This document shows positions 15,154-23,074 of a stretch of DNA of 64,000 nucleotides, piece by piece. This DNA comes from Gaiellasilicea sp033857955. Lineage in GTDB: Bacteria > Actinomycetota > Thermoleophilia > Gaiellales > Gaiellaceae. The translations under genes were made by a program, and so were the position numbers. Where the stretch lies: assembly GCA_033857955.1 (NCBI GenBank), contig JAWVCW010000006.1, positions 1-64,000 of the forward strand. Reading direction: 5' to 3'. The notes beneath the pieces were generated by a model that was not told where the DNA came from, did not search any database, and saw only the letters and a program-made list of their open reading frames with translations. Each line of letters begins with the position of its first letter. Position 1 is the first letter of the stretch.

Positions 15154-16138
15154 CGAGCGCCTTGCCGCGGTTCTCGCCGCGGAGCATCCCGATGAACGCC
15201 GCCGGCGCGTTCTCGAGGCCCTCGGTCACGTCTTCCCGGTAGCGCAGCTTCCCGTCCGCGAGCCAGCCGCCCAGGCGGCGCAGGCCTTCGGGGAACCGGT
15301 GGGGGTAGTCGCTGACCAGAAATCCCTCGAGCCTCGCGCGGAAGACGATCAGGAAGCCGAGGTTCCGCGGTGCGAGCTCGGGCTCGGCGAGGTTGTACTG
15401 AGAGATCTGGCCGCAGACCGGGACACGGGCGCCGAGCGCGAGGCGACGGAAGATCGTCTCCGAGACGGTGCCGCCGACGTTGTCGAAGTACACGTCCACT
15501 CCGTTCGGGCAGGCCTGCTTGAGAGCGGCGTTGATGTCGTCGCGCTTGTAGTCGATCCCCACGTCGTAGCCGTAGAGTTCCTTCAGGTCGGAGACCTTCT
15601 CCGGCGACCCTGCGAGGCCGATGACGGGGCCGCAGCCGGCGATCTTCGCCAGCTGCCCCACGATCTGCCCGACGGCACCGGAGGCGGCAGAGACGACGAC
15701 CGCGTCACCCGGCTTCGGCTTGCCCACGTCGAAGAGGCCGAAGTAGGCGGTGAGACCCGTCATGCCGAGCACGTGCAGCGCCGTCTGCGCCGGAGCGAGG
15801 CTCGGGTCGAGCTTGCGGAGCGCGCTGCCGCGGGCGACGGCGTAGTCCTGCCACCCGTGCTGGCCGACGACCGTGTCGCCCGGTGCGAAGCGCGGATCGC
15901 CGCTCTCCACCACTTCACCGACCGCTTGCCCTGTCATCGCCTCGCCGATCTCGGTCGGCTTCGCATACGAGCGCGCCTCGCTCATCCGCCCGCGCATGTA
16001 CGGGTCGAGCGAGAGCCACTGCGAGCGCACGAGCACCTCGCCCGGGCCGGGCTTGGGGATCTCCGACTCGACGAGCGCGAAGTCGGACTCCTGCGGGAAT
16101 CCCTGCGGTCGCGCGCCAAGCGTGATCTGCCGGTTCAC
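15140..16138 (-). CDS. NADP-dependent oxidoreductase, CurA/prostaglandin-reductase type
   Basis: This 332-residue zinc-independent medium-chain reductase should reduce the double bond of alpha,beta-unsaturated carbonyls with NADPH. The start NRQITLGARPQGFPQESDF and LDPYMRGRM are characteristic of CurA and leukotriene B4 dehydrogenase relatives. The Rossmann motif SAASGAVGQIVGQLAKIAGC and the following DYKRDD give cofactor binding, and FDNVGG, with NYNL-like GQISQYN, lies near the active site. A typical role is detoxification of reactive enones. It lies downstream of the peroxiredoxin gene on the same strand, 32 bases apart, and both could serve oxidative-stress defence. Confidence 0.92.
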   Translation of the reverse strand: MNRQITLGARPQGFPQESDFALVESEIPKPGPGEVLVRSQWLSLDPYMRGRMSEARSYAKPTEIGEAMTGQAVGEVVESGDPRFAPGDTVVGQHGWQDYAVARGSALRKLDPSLAPAQTALHVLGMTGLTAYFGLFDVGKPKPGDAVVVSAASGAVGQIVGQLAKIAGCGPVIGLAGSPEKVSDLKELYGYDVGIDYKRDDINAALKQACPNGVDVYFDNVGGTVSETIFRRLALGARVPVCGQISQYNLAEPELAPRNLGFLIVFRARLEGFLVSDYPHRFPEGLRRLGGWLADGKLRYREDVTEGLENAPAAFIGMLRGENRGKALVKIR

Positions 16139-16170
16139 GCCGACGACCCTCTCACAGTGCGGCTAGTCAA

Positions 16171-16830
16171 TCAGTGCGGCTGCGGCACGATCCGGATGTA
16201 GGGCTTCGGCTCCTTCCAGCCGTCCGGATAGGTCTCCTTCGCCTCGTCGTTCGAGACCGAGCCGGCGATGATCACGTCGTCGCCCTGCTGCCAGTTCACC
16301 GGGGTCGCAACCTTGTGCTTGGCGGTCAGCTGCAGCGAGTCGATCACGCGCAGCACCTCGTCGAAGTTGCGGCCTGTGGTCATCGGGTAGACGAGGAGAA
16401 GCTTGATCTTCTTGTCCGGGCCGACGACGAACACGTTGCGCACCGTCTGGTTGTCGGCCGGCGTGCGCTGGGTCGGGTCGCCCGACGTGTCGGCCGGGAG
16501 CATCCCGTACAGCTTCGACACGCTGAAGTCCGCGTCACCGATCATCGGATAGTTCGGCGCGTGCCCTTGCGTCTCCTCGATGTCGGCTGCCCACTTGGCG
16601 TGGTTGTCGACCGGATCGACGGAGAGACCGATGACCTTGACGTTCCTCCGGTCGAACTCGGGCTTGATCTTGGCCATGTAGCCGAGCTCGGTCGTGCACA
16701 CGGGCGTGAAGTCCCGCGGGTGCGAGAAGAGCACGGCCCAGGAATCGCCGACCCAGTCGTGGAAGCTGATCGGCCCCTCTGTGGTCTCAGCCTCGAAATC
16801 GGGTGCGGTCTCACCGATTTGCAACGTCAT
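16171..16830 (-). CDS. 1-Cys peroxiredoxin (Prx6 type)
   Basis: This 219-residue thiol peroxidase reduces peroxides through a single Cys. The active-site motif DFTPVCTTELG carries Cys45, which is the only Cys in the protein, so it is a true 1-Cys enzyme that needs an external reductant. SVDPVDNHAKWAADIE and the C-terminal arm, with PVNWQQGDDVII, match the Prx6/AhpC-TSA group. The ATG at 16830 follows an AGGAGGAAGAAG ribosome site and is preferred over longer frames. The curA-like reductase gene follows on the same strand. About 235 bases upstream lie the hairpin element and tRNA-Ala. Confidence 0.95.
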   Translation of the reverse strand: MTLQIGETAPDFEAETTEGPISFHDWVGDSWAVLFSHPRDFTPVCTTELGYMAKIKPEFDRRNVKVIGLSVDPVDNHAKWAADIEETQGHAPNYPMIGDADFSVSKLYGMLPADTSGDPTQRTPADNQTVRNVFVVGPDKKIKLLLVYPMTTGRNFDEVLRVIDSLQLTAKHKVATPVNWQQGDDVIIAGSVSNDEAKETYPDGWKEPKPYIRIVPQPH

Positions 16831-16980
16831 CTTCTTCCTCCTCGTGCGCTTGCCAACAGGACGCGGTGGCGCGTGCAAATCTTCCGCAGCGCCACCTGCC
16901 AGGTCACAACGCAAACCCTCTCACAGAAATGCCCGGAGCAAGACAACGCCGCGCGCGCAGATGCGCGCCAGCCACCTCCG

Positions 16981-17055
16981 CAGAAGCCTGGAGCCGCGAA
17001 GCGGCTCCCTTCAGGGGTCTTACCGCGTCACAAATCTGCTCCGCAGATTTGTGAC
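16981..17055 (-). repeat. Two-hairpin element downstream of tRNA-Ala (copy A)
   Basis: Read on the tRNA strand, the element starts 12 bases after tRNA-Ala. It has a perfect 13-bp hairpin (17027-17039 with 17043-17055, 3-nt loop), a 5-nt spacer, the block AAGACCCCTGAAG (17009-17021), a GC hairpin GGAGCCGC/GCGGCTCC (16990-17008), and GCTTCTG (16981-16987). A second copy follows tRNA-His at 52831-52907 with the same blocks and compensated stems. There is no T-tract, so it is not an ordinary intrinsic terminator. It may be a processed RNA, a terminator of another type or a small mobile hairpin. Confidence 0.75.
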
Positions 17056-17067
17056 CTGCGCCAACAA

Positions 17068-17140
17068 TGGAGCCAGCCGGGCTCGAACCGGCGACCTTCT
17101 GGCTGCCAGCCAGACGCTCTCCCAGCTGAGCTATGGCCCC
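17068..17140 (-). tRNA. tRNA-Ala (GGC)
   Basis: The 73-base minus-strand sequence folds as a cloverleaf: acceptor GGGGCCA with TGGCTCC, anticodon stem TCTGG/CCAGA around CTGGCAG (anticodon GGC, reading GCC), and T-arm GCCGG-TTCGAGC-CCGGC. The discriminator base is A and CCA is not encoded. A TACAAT -10 lies 12 bases before its 5' end. Confidence 0.97.
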
Positions 17141-17152
17141 TGGGTGACCCCG

Positions 17153-17158
17153 ATTGTA
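17153..17158 (-). promoter_or_regulatory. Candidate -10 box (TACAAT) for tRNA-Ala
   Basis: TACAAT ends 12 bases upstream of the mature tRNA-Ala 5' end and abuts the rsfS stop codon. The region 17 bases further upstream has no good -35 match. It could drive the tRNA independently of the rsfS operon. Confidence 0.4.
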
Positions 17159-17159
17159 G

Positions 17160-17525
17160 CTAGGCCGTCGCGGCTTCGAGTTCCACCGCGGGCACGTCGC
17201 CCCAGAGGTCCTCGAGCCGGTAGAACTCCCGCGTGTCGGGCGTGAAGACGTGCAGGACGACGTCGAGGTAGTCGGCGATGATCCATTCCGCCTCCGCTGC
17301 CCCATCGACGGCGCGCGGGAGGAGCTTCGCCTCCTGCTTGAGCTGGGAGTGCACCTCGTCGAAGATCGCCTTCGTCTGACGTGCGTTTCGGCCGGTCGCG
17401 ATCACGAAGAAGTCCGTGTAGACGCACACGGGCCTCATGTCGAGGATGACGACGTTTTCTGCCAGCTTCTCGCTCGCGAGAGCGGCGATCCGGCGTGCTT
17501 GGTCAAGCGAAGTCAGAGCATCCAT
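17160..17525 (-). CDS. rsfS: Ribosomal silencing factor RsfS
   Basis: This 121-residue RsfS/Iojap protein binds ribosomal protein L14 and blocks subunit joining when nutrients are short. Family motifs seen are VVILDMRP, YTDFFVIATGRNARQTKAI, the Trp-containing AEWIIADYLDVVLHVF and REFYRLEDLWGDV. Its length is normal. The ATG lies 21 bases after the nadD stop, as in the conserved obg-nadD-rsfS order, and tRNA-Ala follows closely. There is no clear Shine-Dalgarno sequence in the short gap. Confidence 0.96.
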   Translation of the reverse strand: MDALTSLDQARRIAALASEKLAENVVILDMRPVCVYTDFFVIATGRNARQTKAIFDEVHSQLKQEAKLLPRAVDGAAEAEWIIADYLDVVLHVFTPDTREFYRLEDLWGDVPAVELEAATA

Positions 17526-17546
17526 TGTAGCCGCGAAACCCGGACG

Positions 17547-18080
17547 TCAAGTGTCTTTGTAGAGACCGAGCTCTGCGATGCGCGCGGCGACTGCGCCCGG
17601 CACGAGCTCGTCGATCGGCTCGCCGCGCCGGACCCGTTCGCGGATCTCGGACGAGGTGATCGGATGCGGCTCCAGCTCGAAGATCTCGATCCGCGGCGAC
17701 GTTGTCTCCGGCCGGTAGCCGGGGCGCGTCGCGACGCCGAGCCGTGCCAGCTCGAGCACGCGCTCCGGCTCCTTCCAGGTCGGGAAGTCCTCCAGCTCGT
17801 CGGCGCCGATCAGGAAGACAGGATCCTCGTAGTCGTGGGCCTCGAGCGCGTCGACGGTGTACTCGTAGAGCTCCGGCTCGACGGTGCCAAGCCCCGCGAA
17901 CGCAAGCCGGGCCAGCTCCAGACGGCTCTCGGCGGGGGCCACGGTCTCCTTGTGCCCGGGCGCCACGACCACCGTCACGTGCAGCTCCTCGAGCCCCAGG
18001 AGCTCCATTGCCGTTCGGGCGAGCGCGACGTGGCCGTTGTGCGGCGGGTCGAACGCTCCGCCGAAGACGCCTACTGCCAT
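17547..18080 (-). CDS. nadD: Nicotinate-nucleotide adenylyltransferase
   Basis: This 177-residue enzyme joins nicotinate mononucleotide and ATP to make deamido-NAD in NAD synthesis. The nucleotidyltransferase motif GGAFDPPHNGHVALA opens the protein, VVAPGHKE follows, and PITSSEIRERVRRG supplies the second ATP-binding motif. The ATG at 18080 overlaps the last codons of obg, which argues for translational coupling. A longer frame upstream only shadows obg. Confidence 0.95.
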   Translation of the reverse strand: MAVGVFGGAFDPPHNGHVALARTAMELLGLEELHVTVVVAPGHKETVAPAESRLELARLAFAGLGTVEPELYEYTVDALEAHDYEDPVFLIGADELEDFPTWKEPERVLELARLGVATRPGYRPETTSPRIEIFELEPHPITSSEIRERVRRGEPIDELVPGAVAARIAELGLYKDT

Positions 18081-19264
18081 TCCAGCGTCTCCTCGCCGAT
18101 CTCGACGTCCTGCCCCTTGCGTGCCCCTGCGGCCTTGAGCACGGCCTCGAGCTCCTCGCCCTGCGGCGCGTCGCCGATGATGCGGAAGCCCCGGTCGGTG
18201 CGGTAGATCCGGTATGTCCGGCGCGCCGGCGGCTGCGGGCGGTACTCGAGGAACTCGGGTAGCTCGGGCGCGTCGTCCGCCTTCGGCTCGGGGGCCGCGG
18301 GACACAGCCGGAAGAGAGCGAGCTTGAGAGCCTCGATGCCGGCGCCGGTGGCACACGAAACCGGGAAGACGCCCACGATCCGCTCGTCCTCGACCGGAAA
18401 GACGGGTAGCTCGGGCAGGAGATCGATCTTGTTCAGAACGATCGCCTGCGGCCGCTCGTCGAGCCCCGCCCCGTAGAGCGCGAGCTCGCTGTCGATCGTG
18501 CGGAAGCGCTGCTCGACGTCCTCCTCGGACGCGTCGATCACGTGCAAGAGCAGCCGGGCGCGCTCCAGGTGGGCGAGGAACTCGTGCCCGAGCCCGATTC
18601 CCTCGCTGGCGCCCTCGATCAAGCCGGGGACGTCCGCGACGGTGAGCTGGGCGCCGTCCGGCGACTCGACCGTGCCGAGCACGGGAGCGAGCGTCGTGAA
18701 CGGGTAGTCGGCGACCTTCGGCTTCGCGTTCGAGATACGCCGCAGGAGCGAGGACTTGCCGGCGTTCGGGAGGCCGGCCATCGCAGCGTCCGCCAGCAGC
18801 TTCAGCCGAAGGTCCACCTCTGCCTCACCCGGTGGCTCCCCCACCTCGGCGAAGCGAGGCGTCTGTCGCGTCGGGGTCGCAAAGCGCGCGTTCCCGCGGC
18901 CGCCGTTGCCGCCGCGCGCGAGCACGACACGCGAGTCCGGCCGAACCAGGTCCGCGATCAGGTCTCCGTCGACCCCAAAGGCCTGAGTGCCCACCGGGAC
19001 GGCGAGCTCGATCGTCTCGCCGTCGGCGCCGTGCTTGCGGGCGCCCGTGCCGGGCTCGCCGCGGCCCGCCCTGAACTTCGTCTTCGCGCGGAACGAGGAG
19101 AGGTCGCGGAGCGCCGGATCTGCCGCCAGCACGATGTCGCCGCCGCGCCCGCCATCACCCCCGTCCGGGCCGCCCTTCGGGACGTGCTTCTCGCGCCGGA
19201 AGCTCAGGCCCCCGTCACCGCCGCGGCCCGCCTGCACCTCGATGCGGGCGCGATCGTGAAACAC
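18071..19264 (-). CDS. obg: GTPase Obg
   Basis: This 397-residue GTPase helps 50S ribosome assembly and links it to cell-cycle and stress control. The N-terminal glycine-rich Obg fold (about 1-158) starts MFHDRARIEVQAGRGGDGGLSF. The G domain (159-325) has G1 GLPNAGKSS, G3 DVPGLIEG and G4 NKID. A C-terminal OCT domain (about 340-397, ending GQDVEIGEETLEWQ) is present, as in Gram-positive and actinobacterial Obg. It sits in the classic rplU-rpmA-obg-nadD series. Confidence 0.97.
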   Translation of the reverse strand: MFHDRARIEVQAGRGGDGGLSFRREKHVPKGGPDGGDGGRGGDIVLAADPALRDLSSFRAKTKFRAGRGEPGTGARKHGADGETIELAVPVGTQAFGVDGDLIADLVRPDSRVVLARGGNGGRGNARFATPTRQTPRFAEVGEPPGEAEVDLRLKLLADAAMAGLPNAGKSSLLRRISNAKPKVADYPFTTLAPVLGTVESPDGAQLTVADVPGLIEGASEGIGLGHEFLAHLERARLLLHVIDASEEDVEQRFRTIDSELALYGAGLDERPQAIVLNKIDLLPELPVFPVEDERIVGVFPVSCATGAGIEALKLALFRLCPAAPEPKADDAPELPEFLEYRPQPPARRTYRIYRTDRGFRIIGDAPQGEELEAVLKAAGARKGQDVEIGEETLEWQ

Positions 19265-19270
19265 AGGAAA

Positions 19271-19531
19271 CTAGTTCTGGTCGGACTCGGCGACCGAGAT
19301 GAAGCGCTTCTCGCCGGACGTGCGGAACTCGACCGTGCCCTCGCGGACGGCGAAGATCGTGTCGTCGCGGCCGATGTCCGTGCCGGGACCGGGGCGAAAC
19401 CGCGTGCCGCGCTGGCGGACGATGATCATCCCGGACTTGACCTTCTGACCGCCGAAGACCTTGACGCCGAGCCGCTTCGCGTTCGAGTCGCGGCCGTTGC
19501 GGGAGGAACCGAGACCTTTCTTGTGAGCCAC
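19271..19531 (-). CDS. rpmA: 50S ribosomal protein L27
   Basis: This 86-residue protein lies near the peptidyl-transferase centre of the 50S subunit. MAHKKGLGSSRNGRDSNAKR, then GVKVFGGQKV and the RQRGTRFRPGPGTDIGRDDT segment, are family signatures. The N-terminus starts directly with the mature sequence, so no processing is needed. Its start shares a base with the rplU stop, and obg follows after 6 bases. Confidence 0.98.
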   Translation of the reverse strand: MAHKKGLGSSRNGRDSNAKRLGVKVFGGQKVKSGMIIVRQRGTRFRPGPGTDIGRDDTIFAVREGTVEFRTSGEKRFISVAESDQN

Positions 19532-20112
19532 TAGTCGCTCTCCTTCTCTGCGAGCGCACCCTCGATTGCTGCGAGAGCGCCCTTCCGCTTGCCGTGAGCC
19601 TGCTCGTACTCGAGCGCCGCCTCGAGCATCGGACGCGTCCAGCCGGGAGCCTGCTCCTTGATCGCGGCGACAGTCAGCTCCTCGTAGCCGGCGGGCATGC
19701 CCTTGACCCGATCCTCGGCGGGCGCGGCGGGGGCTGCTGCCTCGGTCTTCTTCGCGGCGGTCGGAGCCTCGCTCTTGGTCTCTGTCTTCGCCGGGGCACG
19801 CCTCTTGCCGTCGCCGATCGACTCGATCTCGATCTGCGACAGGCTGGCGCGGAAGCCGGTGTGCTTCTTGTAGCCGTTCTTCGGGCGGTACTTGCCGATC
19901 CGGATCTTCTCGCCCTTCACGTCTGCGACGACGCGCGCCGTGACGGTGATGTCCTTCGGGGCGATATGCGTGTCGCCACCACCGCCGACGAGGAGCACGG
20001 TCGGGGTGAACGACTTGCCCTCACCGTGCGAAAGCCGGTCCACGAGCAGCTTCTCGCCCTCACGGACGCGGTACTGCTTTCCTCCGACGGAGATGATTGC
20101 GTAAGTGCTCAT
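19531..20112 (-). CDS. rplU: 50S ribosomal protein L21 with C-terminal extension
   Basis: Residues 1-103 are ordinary L21 (AIISVGGKQYRVREGEKLLV ... RPKNGYKKHTGFR), which binds 23S rRNA. The protein is 193 residues, about twice the usual length. An Ala/Lys/Glu linker (about 104-137) leads to a predicted helical domain (YEELTVAAIKEQAPGWTRPM ... ALEYEQAHGKRKGALAAIEGAL). Similar YDELTV...YExAHxxR modules end many other actinobacterial proteins, so the extension looks like a borrowed protein- or nucleic-acid-binding module. A hairpin and a candidate promoter lie just upstream. Confidence 0.95.
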   Translation of the reverse strand: MSTYAIISVGGKQYRVREGEKLLVDRLSHGEGKSFTPTVLLVGGGGDTHIAPKDITVTARVVADVKGEKIRIGKYRPKNGYKKHTGFRASLSQIEIESIGDGKRRAPAKTETKSEAPTAAKKTEAAAPAAPAEDRVKGMPAGYEELTVAAIKEQAPGWTRPMLEAALEYEQAHGKRKGALAAIEGALAEKESD

Positions 20113-20140
20113 GAGTCGTTACGGGTTACAGCGCAGCAAA

Positions 20141-20158
20141 CGCGGGCCGAGGCCCGCG
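20141..20158. other. GC hairpin in the rng-rplU gap
   Basis: A perfect 8-bp inverted repeat (CGCGGGCC-GA-GGCCCGCG) lies 29 bases upstream of rplU and 20 bases after the rng stop. No T-run follows on the minus strand. It could be an rplU leader attenuator, an RNase E/G processing barrier or a weak terminator for rng. Confidence 0.45.
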
Positions 20159-20167
20159 AGCCGGTGG

Positions 20168-20197
20168 ATTGTAGCGATTACGCGTCCAGATCGTCGA
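20168..20197 (-). promoter_or_regulatory. Candidate sigma-70 promoter for rplU-rpmA-obg
   Basis: On the minus strand TCGACG (20192-20197) and TACAAT (20168-20173) are spaced 18 bases apart. The -35 lies inside the end of rng and the -10 straddles the sequence just after its stop. Transcripts would start near 20161 and include the GC hairpin before the rplU ATG. Confidence 0.4.
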
Positions 20198-23057
20198 GCC
20201 ATTCGGACATCGGCACGTACTCGTCCGCGGCCGGTTCGGCTCCGTTGCCGGAGGCTTCGCGCTCCTCGCTGACGGGCTCGGGCACGGCCTCGGCGCCGTT
20301 CTCGCTCGCAACCACCGCCGCTCCGACAGCCGCTGCGGGCTTCTTGCGGTTGCGGCCGCCGCGCGAGCCGCGGCGCGTCTTCCTCTTTACGGGAGCCGCG
20401 TCGCCGTCGTCGGTGGTTTCGCTTCCGACAGCCTCGGCAACCCGCTCGTCGCTCTCCTCCGTGGCGGTCGGCTCCGGCTTCGGCTTCGCAGTCGAACGCC
20501 GCCGCGCCGGCTTCTCGTCGCCGCCGAGCTCGAAGTCGGGAACATGGATCCTCGGCGACCCTGGTGTCGGAGCCGGTGCAGCCTCGGCCTCAGCGTCCAC
20601 GACTTCGCCGACGTTCTCTTCCGCAGCGTCGGTGGTCGCGGCGGCCCCCTCGCCCGTCGTGCCGGCGGGCTTCTTCTTCCGGTTGCGTCCGCCGCGCGAG
20701 CCTCGGCGCGTCTTCTTCTTCACCGGCGCGCCGTCGGCGCCAACGGTCTCCTCGGCCTCGATCGCCTCGTCCGGCTCGTCCTCGGGCTCGTCGTCGGTCT
20801 CCACTTCGCCGACGTCGGGCTCGGACGGTTCCTCGGTGAGGTCGCCCTCGGCGATCTCGGCGATCTCGGCGATCTCGGCGGTCTCGGCGGTCTCTGTGTC
20901 CGTCTCTGTGTCGGTTTCTGGGGCCTCGAGCTCGGTGGTCTTCTTCGCCCGGCTCGGCGCACGCGTGGGCTTCTCGGCCTCGCTCTCGAACGTGATCGGC
21001 TCGGGAGGCTTCTCCGCGCCCGCGAGGAGCGCGGCGTACGCGACCCCGTCGAGGACGCGCTCGACGCGCACCTTCGCCTTCTTGCCCACGAGCTTCGCGG
21101 CGCCGCCGACGACGACGTCGATCCCGTCGACCTTGCCGGCCGCGGAGCCGGCGTCGTGCTTGTCGACCTCGACCAGCTTCACCTCGATCTCGGTTCCTTC
21201 GGCGATCGGCGCCTCGGGCTGGAGATCGACGAGCTTGCCCTCGGCAAGGACGGCGGCGTGGTCGGCGTGCACGCCTTCCTTGGGCACGAGGAAGAAGCGC
21301 TTCTTGGCCGCCTCCTCGATCTCGGCGAGCCGCCTGCCCCCCGTTCCGAGCAGCAGCGACGCAGTCTTCGGACTCACCTCGATGCGGAACGCCTGTGCCC
21401 GCGAGCCGGCCGCGAGCGCGCGCAGGCGCCGCTCGACCTCGAGGGCCGCGGAGGCCTCCGAGAGGACGATGCCGTCGCCGGCGCAGGTCGGGCACTTCTT
21501 GGTGAGGATCTCGCGCGGCCCGTCGGTGACGTTCTGCCGCGTCATCTCGACGAGCCCGAGGGGTGAGATCTCGACCACGTAGGTCTTCGTCCGGTCGCGC
21601 TCGAGCTCGGTGCGCAGCGCCTCCTCGACGGTGGCGCGGTTCTTCGGGTTCGCCATGTCGATGAAGTCGATGACGATGATGCCGCCGATGTCCCGCAGGC
21701 GCAGCTGCCGCACGACCTCCTTGACGGCCTCGAGGTTGTTCTTGGTGATCGTGTCCTCGAGCCGGCCGGTGGAATTCTTCGAGCGGGACCCGACGAAGCG
21801 GCCCGTGTTCACGTCGATGACGGTGAACGCCTCCGCGTAGTCGAAGACGAGGTACCCGCCGGAGGGGAGGTCGACGCGCCGGTTCAGCGTGGAGCGAATC
21901 TCGGCGTCGACGCCGGTCCCTTCGAAGAGGGGCGTCTTCTCCTTGTAGTGCTGCACACGCTCGAGCATGTGCGGCGAGGTCTTCTTCAGGTAGCCGACGA
22001 TCCGCTTGTAGGTGCGCTCGTGGTCGATCAGCGCACTCTCGAAGTCGCCCGCGAAGAGATCCCGGACGATCCGGAGAGGAAGCTCGGCCTCCTGGTAGAC
22101 GAGCGACGGCGCCTTGGCGTTCTTCGCCTTCGCCTGGATGTTCTTCCAGAGCCGCTGCAGGAAGACGAGGTCGCGCTCGATGTCCTCGGCCGACGCGCCC
22201 TCGGCGGCGGTGCGGACGATGATGCCGCCTTCCTTGGCGTCGAGGTTCTTGATGATGTCCTTCAGACGGTTTCGCTCGGCGTCGTCGAGCCGGCGCGAGA
22301 CGCCGAGCCCCTCGCCCTGCGGGACGAACACGAGGAAGCGGCCCGGCAGCGAGATCTCCGTCGTGAGCCGGGCACCCTTCGTCTTCATCGGATCCTTGAC
22401 CGCCTGCACCAGGATCTGCTGGCCGCGGGCGATCAGGTCGGTGATCTTCTTGCCGTGCCGCTTGCCCTCGAGCTCGGGCACGACGATCTCGTCGACGTAG
22501 AGGAAGCCGTTCTTCTCGAGGCCGATCTCGACGAACGCGGCCTCCATGCCCGGCAGCACGTTGTCGACGGTGCCGAGGTAGATGTTGCCGGCGATCGAGC
22601 GGCGCTCGGGACGCTCGAGATAGACCTCGGCGACGCGGTCGTCCTCGAGGATCGCGACGCGCTGCTCGCCGACGTCGACGGAGATCAGCAGCTCGCGCTT
22701 CGCCTTCGGCAGCGGCGCACGCTTCTGCGGCACGCGCCGGCGGTTGCCCTGCTGCTGGTTGGCTCGACGCTCCTGACGCTGACTGCGCTCGGGGGCCTTG
22801 CGCTCCCGCTTGGCGGGCTGCGGCTTCAGTTCGGGCTTCTCGTCCGTCTTCTCGGCGGTCGCAACCGTGCCGGGCTTCTTCCGCCCGCGCCCGCCGCGGT
22901 TGCCGCGGCGTCGCCTTCTGGCGGCATCGGTTGCCGTCTCGGCCTCGGCCGTGGCGGGGGGTTGCTCAGCTCGTGACGGCTGTGGTGCTGGAGCGGGCGC
23001 TTGGGGCGCCTGCTGCTCTGTCGTTTCCTTGCGCTTCCTTCGGAACCAGGGTGACAA
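20178..23057 (-). CDS. rng: Ribonuclease E/G with long disordered tails
   Basis: This 959-residue endoribonuclease should process rRNA and tRNA precursors and start mRNA decay. The core (about 120-600) holds the S1 RNA-binding domain (EQRVAILEDDRVAEVYLER, GTVDNVLPGMEAAFVEIG), the DNase I-like catalytic part with metal-binding Asp415 (VIDVNTGR) and Asp464 (VIDFIDM), and the Zn-link CPTC (522-525). A TRAM-like beta domain (about 605-680) follows. The N-terminal 118 residues and C-terminal 280 residues are low complexity, with basic KTRRGSRGGRNRKK motifs at two C-terminal sites and a related RRGNRGGRGRKK near residue 50. The TTG start at 23057 follows an AGGAG ribosome site. Confidence 0.95.
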   Translation of the reverse strand: MSPWFRRKRKETTEQQAPQAPAPAPQPSRAEQPPATAEAETATDAARRRRRGNRGGRGRKKPGTVATAEKTDEKPELKPQPAKRERKAPERSQRQERRANQQQGNRRRVPQKRAPLPKAKRELLISVDVGEQRVAILEDDRVAEVYLERPERRSIAGNIYLGTVDNVLPGMEAAFVEIGLEKNGFLYVDEIVVPELEGKRHGKKITDLIARGQQILVQAVKDPMKTKGARLTTEISLPGRFLVFVPQGEGLGVSRRLDDAERNRLKDIIKNLDAKEGGIIVRTAAEGASAEDIERDLVFLQRLWKNIQAKAKNAKAPSLVYQEAELPLRIVRDLFAGDFESALIDHERTYKRIVGYLKKTSPHMLERVQHYKEKTPLFEGTGVDAEIRSTLNRRVDLPSGGYLVFDYAEAFTVIDVNTGRFVGSRSKNSTGRLEDTITKNNLEAVKEVVRQLRLRDIGGIIVIDFIDMANPKNRATVEEALRTELERDRTKTYVVEISPLGLVEMTRQNVTDGPREILTKKCPTCAGDGIVLSEASAALEVERRLRALAAGSRAQAFRIEVSPKTASLLLGTGGRRLAEIEEAAKKRFFLVPKEGVHADHAAVLAEGKLVDLQPEAPIAEGTEIEVKLVEVDKHDAGSAAGKVDGIDVVVGGAAKLVGKKAKVRVERVLDGVAYAALLAGAEKPPEPITFESEAEKPTRAPSRAKKTTELEAPETDTETDTETAETAEIAEIAEIAEGDLTEEPSEPDVGEVETDDEPEDEPDEAIEAEETVGADGAPVKKKTRRGSRGGRNRKKKPAGTTGEGAAATTDAAEENVGEVVDAEAEAAPAPTPGSPRIHVPDFELGGDEKPARRRSTAKPKPEPTATEESDERVAEAVGSETTDDGDAAPVKRKTRRGSRGGRNRKKPAAAVGAAVVASENGAEAVPEPVSEEREASGNGAEPAADEYVPMSEWLDDLDA
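20844..20888 (-). repeat. Short 9-bp tandem repeat inside rng
   Basis: Five consecutive 9-base units close to GATCTCGGC encode the Glu-Ile-Ala and Glu-Thr-Ala repeats in the acidic C-terminal tail (about residues 723-737). Three units are identical. Such a tract can change length by slippage without breaking the frame. Confidence 0.8.
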
Positions 23058-23074
23058 ATGCTTCTCCTAGAGTG

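Noticed and set aside
16981..17055. The hairpin element as an ordinary intrinsic terminator
   Set aside because: No T-run follows either hairpin, and a second copy with matching single-strand blocks makes a specific element more likely.
20844..20888. A possible CRISPR-like repeat tract
   Set aside because: Units are 9 bases, in frame, with no spacers, and encode the acidic tail of rng.
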